Source: Hoplostethus atlanticus (Eukaryota; Chordata; Actinopteri; Trachichthyiformes; Trachichthyidae). Taken from it: a stretch of 64,000 nt of DNA. Both the position numbers and the translations under genes were made by a program. The DNA lies in contig JAXDDX010000284.1 in assembly GCA_034670405.1 (NCBI GenBank), positions 186,001 through 250,000 of the forward strand, given 5' to 3'. Below the pieces are notes generated by a model. The model made no database searches, was not told the origin of the DNA, and was given only the letters and a program-made list of their open reading frames with translations. Below, piece after piece: positions 49,861-61,673 of this stretch (its first letter is position 1; each line of letters starts with the position of its first letter).

Positions 49861-51082
49861 CACCAATCAGCCACAACATTAAAACCACTGACAAGTGAAG
49901 TGAATAACATTGATTATCTCGTTACAATGGCGCCTGTCAAGGGGTGGGATATATTGGGAAGCAAGTGAACAGTCAGTTCTTGAAGTTGATGTGTTGGAAG
50001 CAGGAAAAATGGGCAAGTGTAAGGATCTGAGTGACTTTGACAAGGGCCAAATTGTGATGGCTAGACGACTGGGTCAGAGCATCTCCAAAACGCCAGGTCT
50101 TGTGGGGTGTTCCTGGTATGCAGTGGTTAGTACCTACCAAAAGTGGTCCAAGGAAGGACAACCGGTGAACCGGCGACAGGGTCATGGGCGCCCAAAGTTC
50201 ATTGATGCGCGTGGGGAGCGAAGGATAGCCCGTCTGGTCCGATCCCACAGAAGAGCTACTGTAGCACAAATTGCTGAAAAAGTTAATGCTGGCTATGATA
50301 GAAAGGTGTCAGGTGTTCTGATCGCATCGCAGCTTGCTGCGTATGGGGCTGCGTAGCCGCAGACCGGTCAGAGTGCCCATGCTGACCCCTGTCCACCGCC
50401 GAAAGCGCCTACAATGGGCATGTGAGTGTCAGAACTGGACCATGGAGCAATGGAAGAAGGTGGCCTGGTCTGATGAATCACGTTTTCTTTTACATCATGT
50501 GGACGGCCGGTTGTGTGTGCTTTGTTTACCTGCGGAAGAGATGGCACCAGGATGCACTATGGGAAGAAGGCAAGCCAGCGGAGGCAGTGTGATGCTCTGG
50601 GCAATGTTCTGCTGGGAAACCTTGGGTCCTGGCATTCATGTGGATGTTACTTTGACACGTACCACCTACCTAAACATTGTTACAGACCAAGTACACCCCT
50701 TCATGGCAACAGTATTCCCTGATGGCAGTGGTCTCTTTCAGCAGGATAATGCACCCTGCCACACTGCAAACATTGTTCAGGAATGGTTTGAGGAACATGA
50801 CAAAGAGTTCAAGGTGTTGACTTGGCCTCCAAATTCCCCACATCTCAATCCGATCGAGCATCTGTAGGATGTGCTGAAAAAACAAGTCTGATCCATGGAG
50901 GCCCCACCTCCGAAATCACAGGACTTAAAGGATCTGCTGCTAACGTCTTGGTGTCAGATACCACAGGACACCTTCAGAGGTCTTGTGGAGTCCATGCCTC
51001 GACGGGTCAGAGCTGTTTTGGCGGCACGAGGGGGACCGACACAATATTAGGCAGGTGGTTTTAATGTTATGGCTGATCGGTG
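49861..51082 (+). mobile_element. Tc1/mariner-type transposon, nearly complete
   Basis: 1,222 bp flanked by TA on both sides. The inverted ends are CACCAATCAGCCACAACATT on the left and, reversed, CACCGATCAGCCATAACATT on the right, both continuing AAAACCAC. A transposase gene fills the interior but is interrupted, so the copy is immobile by itself although its ends look usable. Confidence 0.9.
50009..51048 (+). pseudogene. Tc1-type transposase, broken
   Basis: Begins [20 protein letters not shown] with the paired helix-turn-helix DNA-binding region. The frame changes near 50310-50335 and resumes at [11 protein letters not shown]. Catalytic triad blocks are visible: WSDESRF, LFQQDNAPCH and NSPHLNPIEHL. 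A TAG stop replaces the usual Trp right after IEHL (50865-50867), and a further stop follows. The tail PRRVRAV/ARGGPTQY-like part is still readable. The damage is light, pointing to a fairly recent insertion. Confidence 0.85.
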
Positions 51083-51784
51083 TAAGTATGCTATTGAGCA
51101 GAATTTTGTATTGAGCTCGAGTGCAAAGGAAAGCAAAGGAAAAGCACGCTTATGAAAGCATCTTTAACCAAGCGCACAACACTCCAGCTGTCCTGAACCA
51201 GAAAAAAAGACGCTTTTTGTGAAACTGATGGGTTTTGTTCTAGGCAGGAGACAAAAAGTCCACACATCCTGCACTTCACATAACACGCCAATGCTAAATG
51301 CTAAAGATCCAAAAGAAGCTCAATCGGTAGCCTACACATTCTGTCATGAACAGGAGCTCTCTGTACAAGCTGAGTGAGCCATGTCAACTTAACCAAAATC
51401 CAATCACGAACCGGCCCTCTCTGTGTCATCCTCCACTCAGCGGAGGCTATCCCTGGAGGCCACTCAGCATTACTTTGCCTGGTTCCTTATATTTTTCAAT
51501 TACACGTGCAATGGGGAAAGGAGAGAGAGAGTGGCCAGGAGGAGGGTAGAATAGAGGTATAATGGAGACTAATTGCAGTAGGCACTGGTAAAACATTGTT
51601 CCCCACCTACAGGTTTGTTTATGGGTTGTTTTAATGGATTAAAAGACAATTTTGATTCAGTTCATTGACTGTGGTTTTGTGACGGCTCAACAAAAGCTTT
51701 ACCTTCTGTAAAAAGGTCTGCTTATAATTGGTACTGTCTGTAAACAATGAAGTAAAACAGAGCATTTGCAGTTAGAAGTGTTAT

Positions 51785-52170
51785 GTATCACATTGTCATT
51801 ATCACTTTAATTTTGAGACATTAGTATAATTACTGTAAAGCTACGCTGCATTTTACATTGTGTGCCACCGGGTCGAGGGAGGGAAATCTGCTGGATTGCT
51901 CTACGGCACAAAACAGGAAGAGGGCGCTGTTCTTCCTTCGCTAACGGAGCTAAAGCTGAAGAGTTTCGGTCAACGGCAGATGGTGGAAGGAGAGAAAGGA
52001 AGATAGAAAAATCACTTCCAACATGTTGATCCTCTTCAGTAAAGACAAAGACGCCAGGGAAGGGGAGGGGGACAGGAACCAATGGGGTTTATGGGAAATG
52101 TAGTCTTGATTTGGAGAAACACTAGAACTAACAAAACCACTGGTGTGAGATAGAGGCTACTAAGTTAAAT
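51785..52170 (-). repeat. Dispersed repeat, AAAGGTGCTACGTGTAG family (reverse copy)
   Basis: Shares on the reverse strand GTAGCCTCTATCTCACACC, TTTCCCATAAACCCCATTGG and AGAACAGCGCCCTCTTCCTG with the copy at 41573; it is the longest copy seen. Confidence 0.7.
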
Positions 52171-52314
52171 TAATTTTCCATGTACAAGTCAGAATCAAGA
52201 CTGTATATCTAAATGTATATACCCAAATAAATGGGGCGTATAGATGGGGTTTTATGTTTTTTATTGTAACATACCCGGCCAGAACGCCAGAATAAGTACG
52301 ATTTGGAAGATTAC

Positions 52315-52401
52315 CGTGCATGTTCTTCAGGGAGCTTCCGTTGTCGTTGCATATGAAACATCAAGTCCCCGCCATTCACGTACTCAATCACAAGAAATAA
52401 C
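52315..52401 (-). CDS. prkcz: PRKCZ exon: hinge and start of the C-lobe
   Basis: Follows TTTCTAG; encodes [20 protein letters not shown] and RKLPEEHA. Enters with one base and leaves with two (CG|GTAATC). IEYV is the hinge that contacts ATP. Confidence 0.96.
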
Positions 52402-52915
52402 CTAGAAACAAGAGCAAAGGGGAAAAACAACATCAGCGAGCTGGTGGTAGTCCTTGTCAAAGGGTCTTTTGAAAATGTGTAGATAGAGTTGTAAAGAAAG
52501 AGAGATTGAACACATTGAGGAAAAATGAAGACTAAAGAAACAGCCCGTCCTTCAGAAGAACAAGACTTAACAGTTCTTCACAAAATAGGTCACAATGTGC
52601 AATTTGAGACCAGGACGTCAACGACTAAAGAGTACATCTATGTCTGCTCATGTCACTTTGATTTGAATCAATCTGTTTCTTCAGAAGTCAATATGCAATT
52701 TTATATCTTTGAAGGCGTCTTCTGGAGGGGAATGTCTGCTATTGACTGTAAGACAATGTTGAATGCTAGCCGAATCAATACAGTGGGCCTTCCCAAAAAA
52801 CAACCCGAGACACTCGTAAGGAAGCACAAGTGTGAGGTATTTTGCGAGGCAGCTGCAAGTGAGACGCACAGCCCTTAAACACAGAGTGCTCAAGGAGTGT
52901 CGATTAGCCGCTTAC

Positions 52916-53013
52916 CGACTTTCTGTCTGGAAACAGGAGTGGAGGCCTACTAAGAATGGATTGGTGGATGCCTGCTCGAACACGTGCTTCTCCGTCTGCA
53001 CCCAGTCAATATC
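52916..53013 (-). CDS. prkcz: PRKCZ exon: helix C region
   Basis: Follows CTCTCCAG; encodes [20 protein letters not shown] and [12 protein letters not shown], ending in phase 2 within an Arg codon at CG|GTAAGC. It carries the helix-C Glu that pairs with the catalytic lysine. Confidence 0.96.
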
Positions 53014-55184
53014 CTGGAGAGATGAGGGTGATGTTGGGACAGAGGCAGACAGAGGCAGAGACGACAAGAGATAACACGTTAACAATCAATTTGTCTGATC
53101 AATAGAGCGCTGCCAGGAGCTGTGATGTCGTCAAACAGACAAGACAAGGAGATTATTCAGTCTCAGAACAGTCCCCCTGCCTTCTGTCATGTTTCAATCA
53201 CGTTACAAACAGGAATTATTAGGTTATAAGGTCAACCCCCTGAAAGCAAATTGTGTAAATAATTAAAAACCCACTATTTTCATTATTCATCTTCAGCAAA
53301 TGTATTCTCATGTACGAACAAAAAAGGTTATCGTCGTGGCATTTCACCATTGATTTCGGCAAGGGCGAGAGTGGCGCAGCTGTGTGTTAGGTAATGCATT
53401 TCTACTCAGAAAAAGCAGAGTTTGACATTTCCAAGCTTTACATGCTGTGGTTCACCATGATTGGAAAAACAATGGCAAAGAGAAAGCAAGCTATGTTGGG
53501 CAGGGGAACCCCCTGACTGCCACTAGGTATTTCACTGGAAATGTGGTTATTTTGCAACATCAAGTTGAAATATTAGCTCATATTTACTCTCAGAGCAAAG
53601 GGGAAATTTTGAGCCATTCAGCTTTGAAATGGTGAGAAAACTTTAGTACTCAATCCACTTAAAAAATAGCCTACACATTAGTGCACAATGAGGAGGCGTT
53701 TGAGAACTCAAAGAAGCTATCAGCAATGTTGACTAAAACATAATGAAAACAAAACGCATTGCTACGGGATGGATGTCTGAGTGGGAAGAGCAAAAAATTT
53801 CCTTGATCTTTCTTCTGATCAACAAAATAATGAAATAATTAACAATGAACAAGTGGCAGGTAATGACAGCAAGGAAAAAACGTCATGTTTTTACCAGTTG
53901 AAAAGGCCCTACCAAGTTTGTACCTCGCAATCCATTCTAATTTCAGTCCTGGGGACACAAGGACAAACTGTCTGGCTCGGGGCTTATTTATTAGGAAAAA
54001 AAAATGAATAGCTATCCTTGGCCAGCTAAGGGAGTGGACCTGGCATGGCCTGCCAAAGGATAACTGGGCTGAACGAACGCCAAGCCCGTCTTCTAAAACC
54101 ATCATTTACACTAATGAAGGCAGGACATCCCCTTTTAGAAATGACATTATGTGTTGTGTTCGTCAGTAATGCGGAAACAACATAGAGGGAAAGTTCTCCC
54201 TAAAGCCAAACTCTCGGTTGCCATGGCAGGACACAACGAGGTGTTTGTGGTTTGTGGTTGACGCTGCAATTTTGCCGTAAAACATGACGGTTCTAAGTGC
54301 ATGTGTGTGTGAAGTTTGAAAAAGCTGACCAGGAGCAACCAAAGTCCGCAGGTAACTCGGCGTCTTGACGACTTCATGCGAGTTTGAACATGTGAACGCT
54401 TCCAAGTCGTTGTGTTTATCCATCAAGTCAGATGTAAGATCAAATGCAAATTATTAGAATTATTAGAAGTATTAGAAGTCGGTTGTACTTTTTTTCATCA
54501 TTTAGTTCTAGAAAGCTTTGAGGTAGTGGTTTGCCTCAAGGAAGGATTGTTTCTCATGCTGATTTACATTGTTGGTGTTAATGTTTCATGTGAGCTACAA
54601 TAACTTGAACATTGCTACTCCAAGACTGTATGGTTAAATTCTAAGAGCACAATTCAGACCCCATATTGTGCACATACCAAAGTCCTTCTGGTCAATTCAT
54701 CAGTATTTCAGGCATTTATAATTATGCATACTATAACATCATAACACATTCCTATTGGTCAATTCAGCTGTTTTACTGACACAAATAGTCTGTCTCTGCG
54801 AAGCTCTTACAAGCTTCCTTTGATGTCAGGCTTTAGCCTACTGAATAGATGAATAATTAAACTAATATATATGAATAGGCTCATAAATAAATGAAATCAA
54901 AACCTTACTTTTTTCCATTTTTTTAATGATTCTATTAAAACATGTTTATCATGTTATAGTGGCAAACGTTTTCTTGTTTTGTTCTTTATTGAAATTGGAG
55001 TTGCATGTAATTCTAAAATGTTTCTAAGCGAAATGAAAAGATGATGATGAAGGTGGAAATATGAAGCCTGTGGCTCTCCTGGAACAAGAATTATCAGGTG
55101 ACTGCTGATCTCAGATCAGTTTTGCAAAATTCAAATGATTAGGTAGCTCTGGACAGTAGATTATAAATGCGATTTAGATGGCAG

Positions 55185-55400
55185 ACATTTTTTGGACACT
55201 TCCCCTGTATTTATTGACGTTACTGAGGCTATGAATTATGGGCAATTCCCTCTGAAAAGTGTTCAGGTTTGCAGACTCGCTACAAGTCCTAAAGCTCCAA
55301 AAGTTCCTATCAGAGCCCTTGAAGCACTTGCTGATTTTGCAGTGGAAACAGCGCTAAGCCTCTTGTGGACTTAGCAGGAGCGTGCCTCAAAGGTCCACGA
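55185..55400 (+). repeat. Dispersed repeat shared with 57736-57915
   Basis: Carries TTTTTTGGACACTTCCCC, ATCAGAGCCCTTGAAGCACT, TTTGCAGTGGAAACAGCGCT and GTGGACTTAGCAGGAGCG, all found with few changes in the second copy. Confidence 0.7.
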
Positions 55401-55675
55401 GGCTGTGAGACCAGACAAAATTATGTACTTGATTCAGCCCGTACTCTGCTCTACGCAAGCAACTCGTGCAACAATGCAGAGGGCAACACAGGGGACATGT
55501 CAAAATGTGTTGTCCAAATCCACACATACACACACAAAATCCTCCTATCCTCCTCCTTCCCTGGCCGAATGAGGCCCAGAGTCTGTTTAACGTTCAATCA
55601 GTTGAACCATAGCTCCATCTAGTGGGATGAAACAACACAGAAATGATGTCAGTGGGATGCTGTTCAGACTCATGT

Positions 55676-57168
55676 ACAGTTGAGGTCGGAAATTTACATA
55701 CACTTACGCTTAATGCATTAAAACTAAAATAATCACCACTCCAGAGACTTCATGTTACCATACATGTCTTTTGGCAAGTCAGTTAGGATATCTACTTTGT
55801 CCAGAATAAAAGTAATTTTCTCACAGTTGATCAGAGACAGATTTATTTCACTTTAAATTCACCATATCAGAATTCCAGTGGGTCAAAAGTTTACATACAC
55901 CAAGTTCACTGTCTCTTTAAACAGCCTGGAAGCTTCTGGAAATTGATGTCATGAAGCTTCGGATTGGCTAATTGTCATTATTGGGAGTCAATTGGGGGCG
56001 TACCTGTGGCTGTATTTTAAGGCCTCCCTTCAGACCCAGTGTCCTTTTGCTTGTCATCATGGGAAAATCTAAAGACATCAGCTAAGACATTAGAAAAAAA
56101 AAATTATAGACTTCCACAAGTCTGGTTTCTCCTTGGGAGTGGTTCCAAACATTTGAAGGTACCACGTTCATCTGTACAAACAATAGTACACAAATATAAA
56201 CACCATGGGAGGACACAACCATCGCATGAACGTATGTTGGTGAAAGTATCTACATCCTCAGTAAAGAGAGTGCTGTATCGTCATAACCTGAAAGGCTGTT
56301 GCCCAAGGGGGAAGCCACTACACCAAAACCGGCATAAAAAGGCAAGACTAAAGTTGAGCACTGTGACAAAGATCTTACCTTTTGGAAGAATGTTCTCTGG
56401 TCAGATGAGACAAAAATAGAACTGTTTGTCCATAATGATCAACGTTCTGTATAGAGGAAGAAGGGTGAGGCTTGTAACCCAAAGAACACCATCCCAACCG
56501 TGAAGCACGGGGGTGGCAGCATCATGTTGTGGGGTTTTGCTGCAAGAGGGACTGGTGCACTTCATAAAATTGATGGCATCATGAAGAAGGAGAATTATGT
56601 GGATATTTTGAAACTTCATCTGAAGACATCAGCCAGAAAGCTAAAGCTTGGATGTAAATGGATCTTTTAGCAGGACAATGATCCTAAGCATACCTCCAAA
56701 ATGGTAACAAAATGGCTTAAAGACAACAAAGTAAAAGTTTTGGAGTGGCCATCACAAAGCCCTGACCTTAACCCAATAGAAAATTTGTGGGCTGAACTGA
56801 AAAAGCGGGTTTCTGCAAGGAGGCCCACAAACCTGAATCAGTTGAGTTCTGCCATAATGGGCCATAATGGGCCATAATTCCTGCAGAGTGTTGTGCGAAG
56901 CTTGTGGAAGGCTACCCCAAGCGTTTGATTCAAGGTAAACAATTTAAAGGCAATGCCACCAAATATTAAAAAAGTGTATGTAAATTTCTGACCCACTAGA
57001 ATTCTGATATTGTATCAACTGTGAGAAAATTACTTTTATTCTGGACAAAGTAGATATCCTAACTGACTTGCCAAAAGACGTGTATGGTAACATGAAGTCT
57101 CTGGAGTGGTGATTCTTTTAGTTTTAATGTCTTAAGCGTAAGTGTATGTAAACTTCCGACCTCAACTG
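55676..57168 (+). mobile_element. Tc1/mariner transposon of the Sleeping Beauty type
   Basis: 1,493 bp flanked by TA. The outer ends are CAGTTGAGGTCGGAAATTTA on the left and, reversed, CAGTTGAGGTCGGAAGTTTA on the right. Each inverted repeat is about 230 bp long, with an inner direct repeat (GTGGGTCAAAAGTTTACATA on the left and a matching AGTGGGTCAGAAATTTACAT reversed on the right), the IR/DR layout of Sleeping Beauty-like elements. The ends are well preserved, the transposase is not. Confidence 0.93.
56059..56967 (+). pseudogene. Sleeping Beauty-type transposase, heavily broken
   Basis: Starts MGKSKDIS followed at once by a TAA stop, then has several frame changes and stops. Readable pieces are KVPRSSVQTIVHKYKHHG, SVKRVLYRHNLKG and QNRHKKARLK in the DNA-binding part. 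The catalytic part shows [19 protein letters not shown] and [11 protein letters not shown] with the DDE residues still present. The piece before the C-terminus is disrupted by a short duplication of GGGCCATAAT. It cannot make an active enzyme. Confidence 0.9.
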
Positions 57169-57735
57169 TAATCACTGGGTCGACCTATTTCATTCCCTTT
57201 CCTCTTCTGTATTCTGCATAGTGAGCTGGACGTATGTGTCCAAAATACACGGATACATTGAAAAGCAACTAGACCACACCTACATGATTTGTCAAGATAG
57301 TCTGTGTAACTGAGAACAACTCAAACACGCTCAGAATCTGTTTAAATTCGATCGCCACGAATTGTAAAAAACGGAGCCTCTTCCATTTCTAAGATGAATT
57401 TCACTCGATGTTCATCTGCAGATTCACCTCTGCAAAAACAGATACATGCTCCCCCAGATTTCTCCTCCCCTCTCCCATTCCTCCTCCACCTCCTGTGAGT
57501 CATCCACTCATATTCATCCCTCCTTCCTCCGAAGCCTTTTCTCCAAATCATCCCTTATTTTTGTGCTGTTTCCACCCCTCACTTCCTCTTTTTCTCCCCT
57601 CTCTCCAATTCCTTATTTTCTCTCTCTCTCTCTCTTTCCTTTCAGTGGCTCCAACCAGCCCCCGACTCAATCTTCCTAGCAAAGTGCTTCTCTCTCTCTC
57701 TCCCCCCAATCCTTATCTCTCATTGTATCACTGAT

Positions 57736-57915
57736 ACCCAGGCTGAATCCCAATGTCCGGACTCCATACTTGCGACCCGAGTTCACATTTTTTGGACGCT
57801 TCCCCAGTGTCCTGCATGGAAGGCTCCGACATCAGAGCCCCTGAAGAGCTCGCTAAATTTGCAGTGAAACAGCGCTGAGCCAATGTGGACTCAGCAGGAG
57901 CCCGCCTCAAACTCG
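57736..57915 (+). repeat. Dispersed repeat shared with 55185-55400
   Basis: Second copy, starting CAGGCTGAATCCCAATGTCC, a phrase typical of short fish DNA-transposon derivatives. It ends about 66 bp from the prkcz exon at 57982. Confidence 0.65.
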
Positions 57916-57981
57916 CAATCCCCCTATCCTCCTCTTTCCCATGCACCACCCCCCTCCCGCCCCACCTCTTCAGTTCCTCAC

Positions 57982-58176
57982 CTCGTCGTCATGAACCAGC
58001 TCCTTCTTCACCACCTTCATGGCGTAAACATGCTCGTTCTTCTTCAGCCGCACCAGCAGCACCTTGGCGTAGCTGCCGCGCCCGATCACCCGGATCAGGT
58101 CGAAGTCGCCCAAGCCTAGTGCCAGTCCCTGGGAGAGCTTGATGCCGTCGATGCCGTCCACTACTGCTTTGATGTC
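57982..58176 (-). CDS. prkcz: PRKCZ exon: kinase N-lobe, glycine loop and catalytic lysine
   Basis: 65 codons, phase 0 at both ends (CTCAAG acceptor, GAG|GTGAGG donor). Encodes [17 protein letters not shown], then the lobe start [19 protein letters not shown], the ATP-binding Lys in [15 protein letters not shown]. The GLALGLGDF junction is two residues longer than the usual GLGLQDF. The codons are very GC-rich compared with the neighbouring exons. Confidence 0.96.
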
Positions 58177-58839
58177 CTTGAGGCGGGGGGGTAGAGGTCA
58201 GGTGGTAAAGGAGCACAGCAGTCTAGGAACTTGCCAACTCCTCGACTCCCCTCCAAGTTTGGGGGAAGAAGAAGTTATGCGTTTTCTTATGACAGGGTAT
58301 CATCAATGCAATATCACACTTTTCCCTATAATAATGAACTGCTATATTCACACCAAGAGTCAATATTTTCATTTATGTCTCAAGATTATATGTAATAATT
58401 GACTCGTGGCTCTTTGTCTTAATGTTTTATATATTGACATTTTATTGTGTTAAGGGATATAATTTCAGAAAAGAAGAATTGGTTTTATAAATGGTATTAT
58501 ATACTAATAAATATATTACCCAAATTGGACTACTTAGTATGGAACATTATCACGGTGCTATTAGTTAAGAGCCCCTTCTCACCTCTGGATCTGCATCTTC
58601 TGTTTTATCCACTGTGCGATTGTGTGGTAAGAAAGGTACTGCAAAAAAAAGAGAGAGAGAAATTCATTGAATTAAGGTCAGTTGTTGCTAAAATAAGCCT
58701 TATCTGCTATTGTATATTATATCTAACTATATCTATCAATGTATATCCATTTTTATATGATAAACTTACATTTATATGTTTACATATTATATTTGTCATA
58801 TCTGCTCACTTATTGCTGTTGCTTGGACATTAAACTAGA

Positions 58840-59150
58840 CACTATCTGTACTGCTGAGGCTATTCATGCGTACTTTATTATTGTGCACTATCCTCTTCTG
58901 CAATACAGTTATGCATACATGTGCATTGTATTGTAAATATTGGCACCATTGCACTATTCTGTCTACCCTCTATACTAGTGTACACAGCCAACCTTATTAG
59001 TATTACTGCTATATTTGTACTTATTTTCCCCCTGTGTTTTCATTATTCTTATTCTACTAGTGTTACCACTTTAGAGTAAGTATTTCATTGCACCGTGTAC
59101 CTTGTGTATTCTGTGCACTTGACAATAAACTTAACCTTGAAACCTTGACA
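58840..59150 (+). mobile_element. Possible LINE 3' tail
   Basis: AT-rich sequence ending with a phrase (TGTGCACTTGACAATAAACT followed by TAACCTTGAAACCTTGA) that resembles the 3' untranslated end and short tandem tail of fish non-LTR retrotransposons. No reverse transcriptase is present. Confidence 0.35.
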
Positions 59151-59539
59151 GAACATGTTGCTCCCTTTTTGTTCCAGCAGAGGGAGATGCAGTATGCAAA
59201 ATCAGCTGGAGGTACCAAACTAGGTCAGCCATTCCTGTGAAGGCTATTTCACTGTACAACTACTATACAGATGGTGTCTCCTGGTGTCTGTTCTTTAAGG
59301 GAATTCAGAGACTCAACAGTATAAGGACTGATTTCACGGATGTTGGATGAGTGGTGTATTTTCTGCGGTCTGCTCTTTACGTAGAGGAAAAGGAGGCAAT
59401 CTTTCAGTCACCCAATAAAGTCTGCTCTTACAGTAAGGTGCCCTAGTCTGAACTGTCCTCTACGCTTTGTTTTAGTGTCTTTCCACAACCACCAAAGGAA
59501 AAAGGTCAAGAAAAAAATGTGGATACATTTTTTTTTCAG

Positions 59540-60338
59540 TTTCTATTTTTTCAGCCAATCACAAGCCTGGACAGGTAGATGGGAGTTGTCTGATGTGGAT
59601 ATGTTTACTGTTGCAACCACATGGGCGAAGTGTCTTAAGAAGGCGTTTAGCCACCACAAACTGTCAAAGGCTCCAGTGCACCTTGGCATAAACTTGACAA
59701 CTGTCTGAACTCTATCAGAAGATTCCACTCCCATCAGGATAGAAATACTTCAGCGCAGGATGAACATGATCACCCAGAATGGCTTTTTTAATTTGCCATT
59801 TACCTTGCCCTCTAAAGGGTTCAGTGGACCTAAACCACACCAGGGAAATGAACCCCACACCATAACAGCTGTCAGAACTCTTCACCATGGGAACCACATC
59901 TCCTATAATGTTCTTTTGGTGTGCACCACTCACGTACTCGTCTGCTTGTTGAACACAGGGTAAAGGATAATTCATCTGACCACGTGACCTTTTTCCACTG
60001 CCTGTGTTCTTATTTTTAAGTTTATGAAGGAGTGCATACAGTGCAGCCCGATCATAGCATCCCCCTCTGTGAAGTTCTCAGTGGACTGTTCTTCATGAAA
60101 CTGGTCATATTTCCATTTACATGCAGTCAACTGATTCAGAGTTGCATCCCATCCAGGGTTGCCCTGGGTTGATGATGTCTTTCCCTCAGACTTCCATGCC
60201 AACATCACCTTATCCGCTGTTCTCGGTGAAACATCGGCAAGTTGAGCAGTCTTCAAACCCTGAAGCTCAAGCCGGAAGCCACGAGCCTCAACAATTAACA
60301 CTATCTCAAAGTCACTGAGATCTGTTTTCTGAACCATG
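59540..60338 (-). pseudogene. Truncated Tc1-type transposase remnant
   Basis: Minus-strand remnant beginning MVQKTDLSDFEIVLIVEARG near 60337, a typical Tc1 transposase start. After a gap it continues with GFISLVWFRSTEPFRGQGK and FYPDGSGIF, which correspond to the region between the first and second catalytic Asp. Both the central part and the C-terminal catalytic Glu region are missing or unrecognisable. No inverted ends were found. Confidence 0.6.
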
Positions 60339-61582
60339 GTTATAAATAAATAATGGGCACCTGGGACTGCCCAGTATTTTTATAAATTACCCTACCTAGC
60401 TAACATTTTGATGTGCAAATATCGTGCCAAAGTTGAGACAATGTCTGTAGTCATCCATAGCTGCTAACTGTAATGTTTCGTGAAATCAGTTCAAAAAGCA
60501 GTTTCAATATGGATTTTTACTGAGCCATAACATGAGATTGTTAAAATGTTATGCTCATTTGGGTTGACGGTGAACTCAGCAGCCTCCTGCACATCCTTCA
60601 CAGCCATCCATGAAATAGTTACTGGGTAAGCATGATTAGATGCTAACTGCCTGTCTTAGAGACCATTGTTCGATTTGGGTATATGTGCTTCAGTGTCAAA
60701 CTTTGCCTGGGTGCCTAGACTTCCTAGCAGAGCCCCTGTTTAGGAAAATAGCGTACATGTTAGGCTAAGTGCTATTAATATAGGAAGTTCATCAATCATC
60801 AACAGGGACATAGAGCAGTCGCTGAGGTTGACTCAAATCTTGCGTACGAAGCTGTGTCATCGTCCCTGATCTCCAGGCGCATTTGAATTCATGCGCTTGA
60901 TAAAACAATGTATTAACTTTGAATAATTCAAGGTGAAACTGGAGCCATTCGGAACGACATCTTTACAAAACGTTTGATGCTTTTACACTAGTGGCCATTA
61001 AAACAGTTAAAGTTTCACAAAGTTAAATCCTAACCATGTCTTGTAGCAGTATGTAACTGCGGCATGGCTGAACGTCTGAACGATAGAATTATAAACTATA
61101 TCATCAGCAGACCTGACCTGACACTTCAGCGGCCCTTGCACAACATCCAAGGAAATAAAAAACATGCCCCATTACTTTGAAGGTGAATCAAACTTCAAAC
61201 ATCTGAGAACATGTGGAACAGAGACAAACTTGTGTTTAGAATTTGGAGCGACAGAAAATACCTGCATTTTTAACTTGAACATGCAACGCATGCATGTTGT
61301 GCATGTGTAATTTTGCACTTGAATACTTTTTTTAGATGCAGCTAATGATTACAACACCTAAAAGTTTTCAATTTGCACCCGCTGACTCTTTTTACAAGCT
61401 TACGTATCATTTCCAAGTTCAAATATACTCGCTGCGTTCTCAGATGTTTTACCGTCATACATTACAAGCAATTACTGTACATGTAAGAACTGACTAAACT
61501 AAACTAAAACTGGGGCTCAGAACATTTTCCTATGAAATGAAACACGTTAGCAAAAAGCAAAAAAGGTTTTAGAGCGTCCTAC

Positions 61583-61673
61583 TCCCATCTGTGTCCTCTG
61601 TGTCTTCTGGTGGGAGGTCCACCTCGTCATTCTTCTCATCTAAAGGAGGCTCTTGTGATGGCATGACTGGATC
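61583..61673 (-). CDS. prkcz: PRKCZ exon: hinge after the C1 domain
   Basis: Starts after TTCTTCAG with DPVMPSQEPPLDEKNDEVD and continues LPPEDTEDTDG, the acidic hinge of PKC zeta. The donor is taken as GGGA|GTAGGA, which ends in phase 1, matching the split Ile codon of mammalian PRKCZ. GTAGGA is a weak donor, and read-through meets a stop 12 bases further on, so the 3' limit is less certain than the others. Confidence 0.85.

Larger units (their letters stand above)
53014..57981 (-). other. prkcz: prkcz intron with Sleeping Beauty-like insertion
   Basis: Contains the Tc1-type element at 55676-57168 and a pair of related repeats at 55185-55400 and 57736-57915, plus a pyrimidine-rich tract at 57440-57725. 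The remainder is AT-rich, without recognised exons. Confidence 0.8.
58177..61582 (-). other. prkcz: prkcz intron(s) with an unplaced linker exon
   Basis: The flanking exons end in phase 1 and begin in phase 0, so at least one more exon of 3n+2 bases should lie here. In other vertebrates it encodes about 18 residues of hinge around SSSRKHD. I could not identify it. The interval holds a possible LINE tail (58840-59150) and a truncated Tc1-type transposase (59540-60338). Confidence 0.6.

Noticed and set aside
61210-61290. Candidate for the missing prkcz linker exon (an SKH-containing frame after a CAG)
   Set aside because: Only two or three residues agree with the expected hinge and no suitable donor follows.
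61583-61673. PKM-zeta-type internal start in the hinge exon
   Set aside because: A Met exists in VMPSQEPP, but no internal promoter can be shown from sequence, and brain PKM-zeta transcription is known from mammals.
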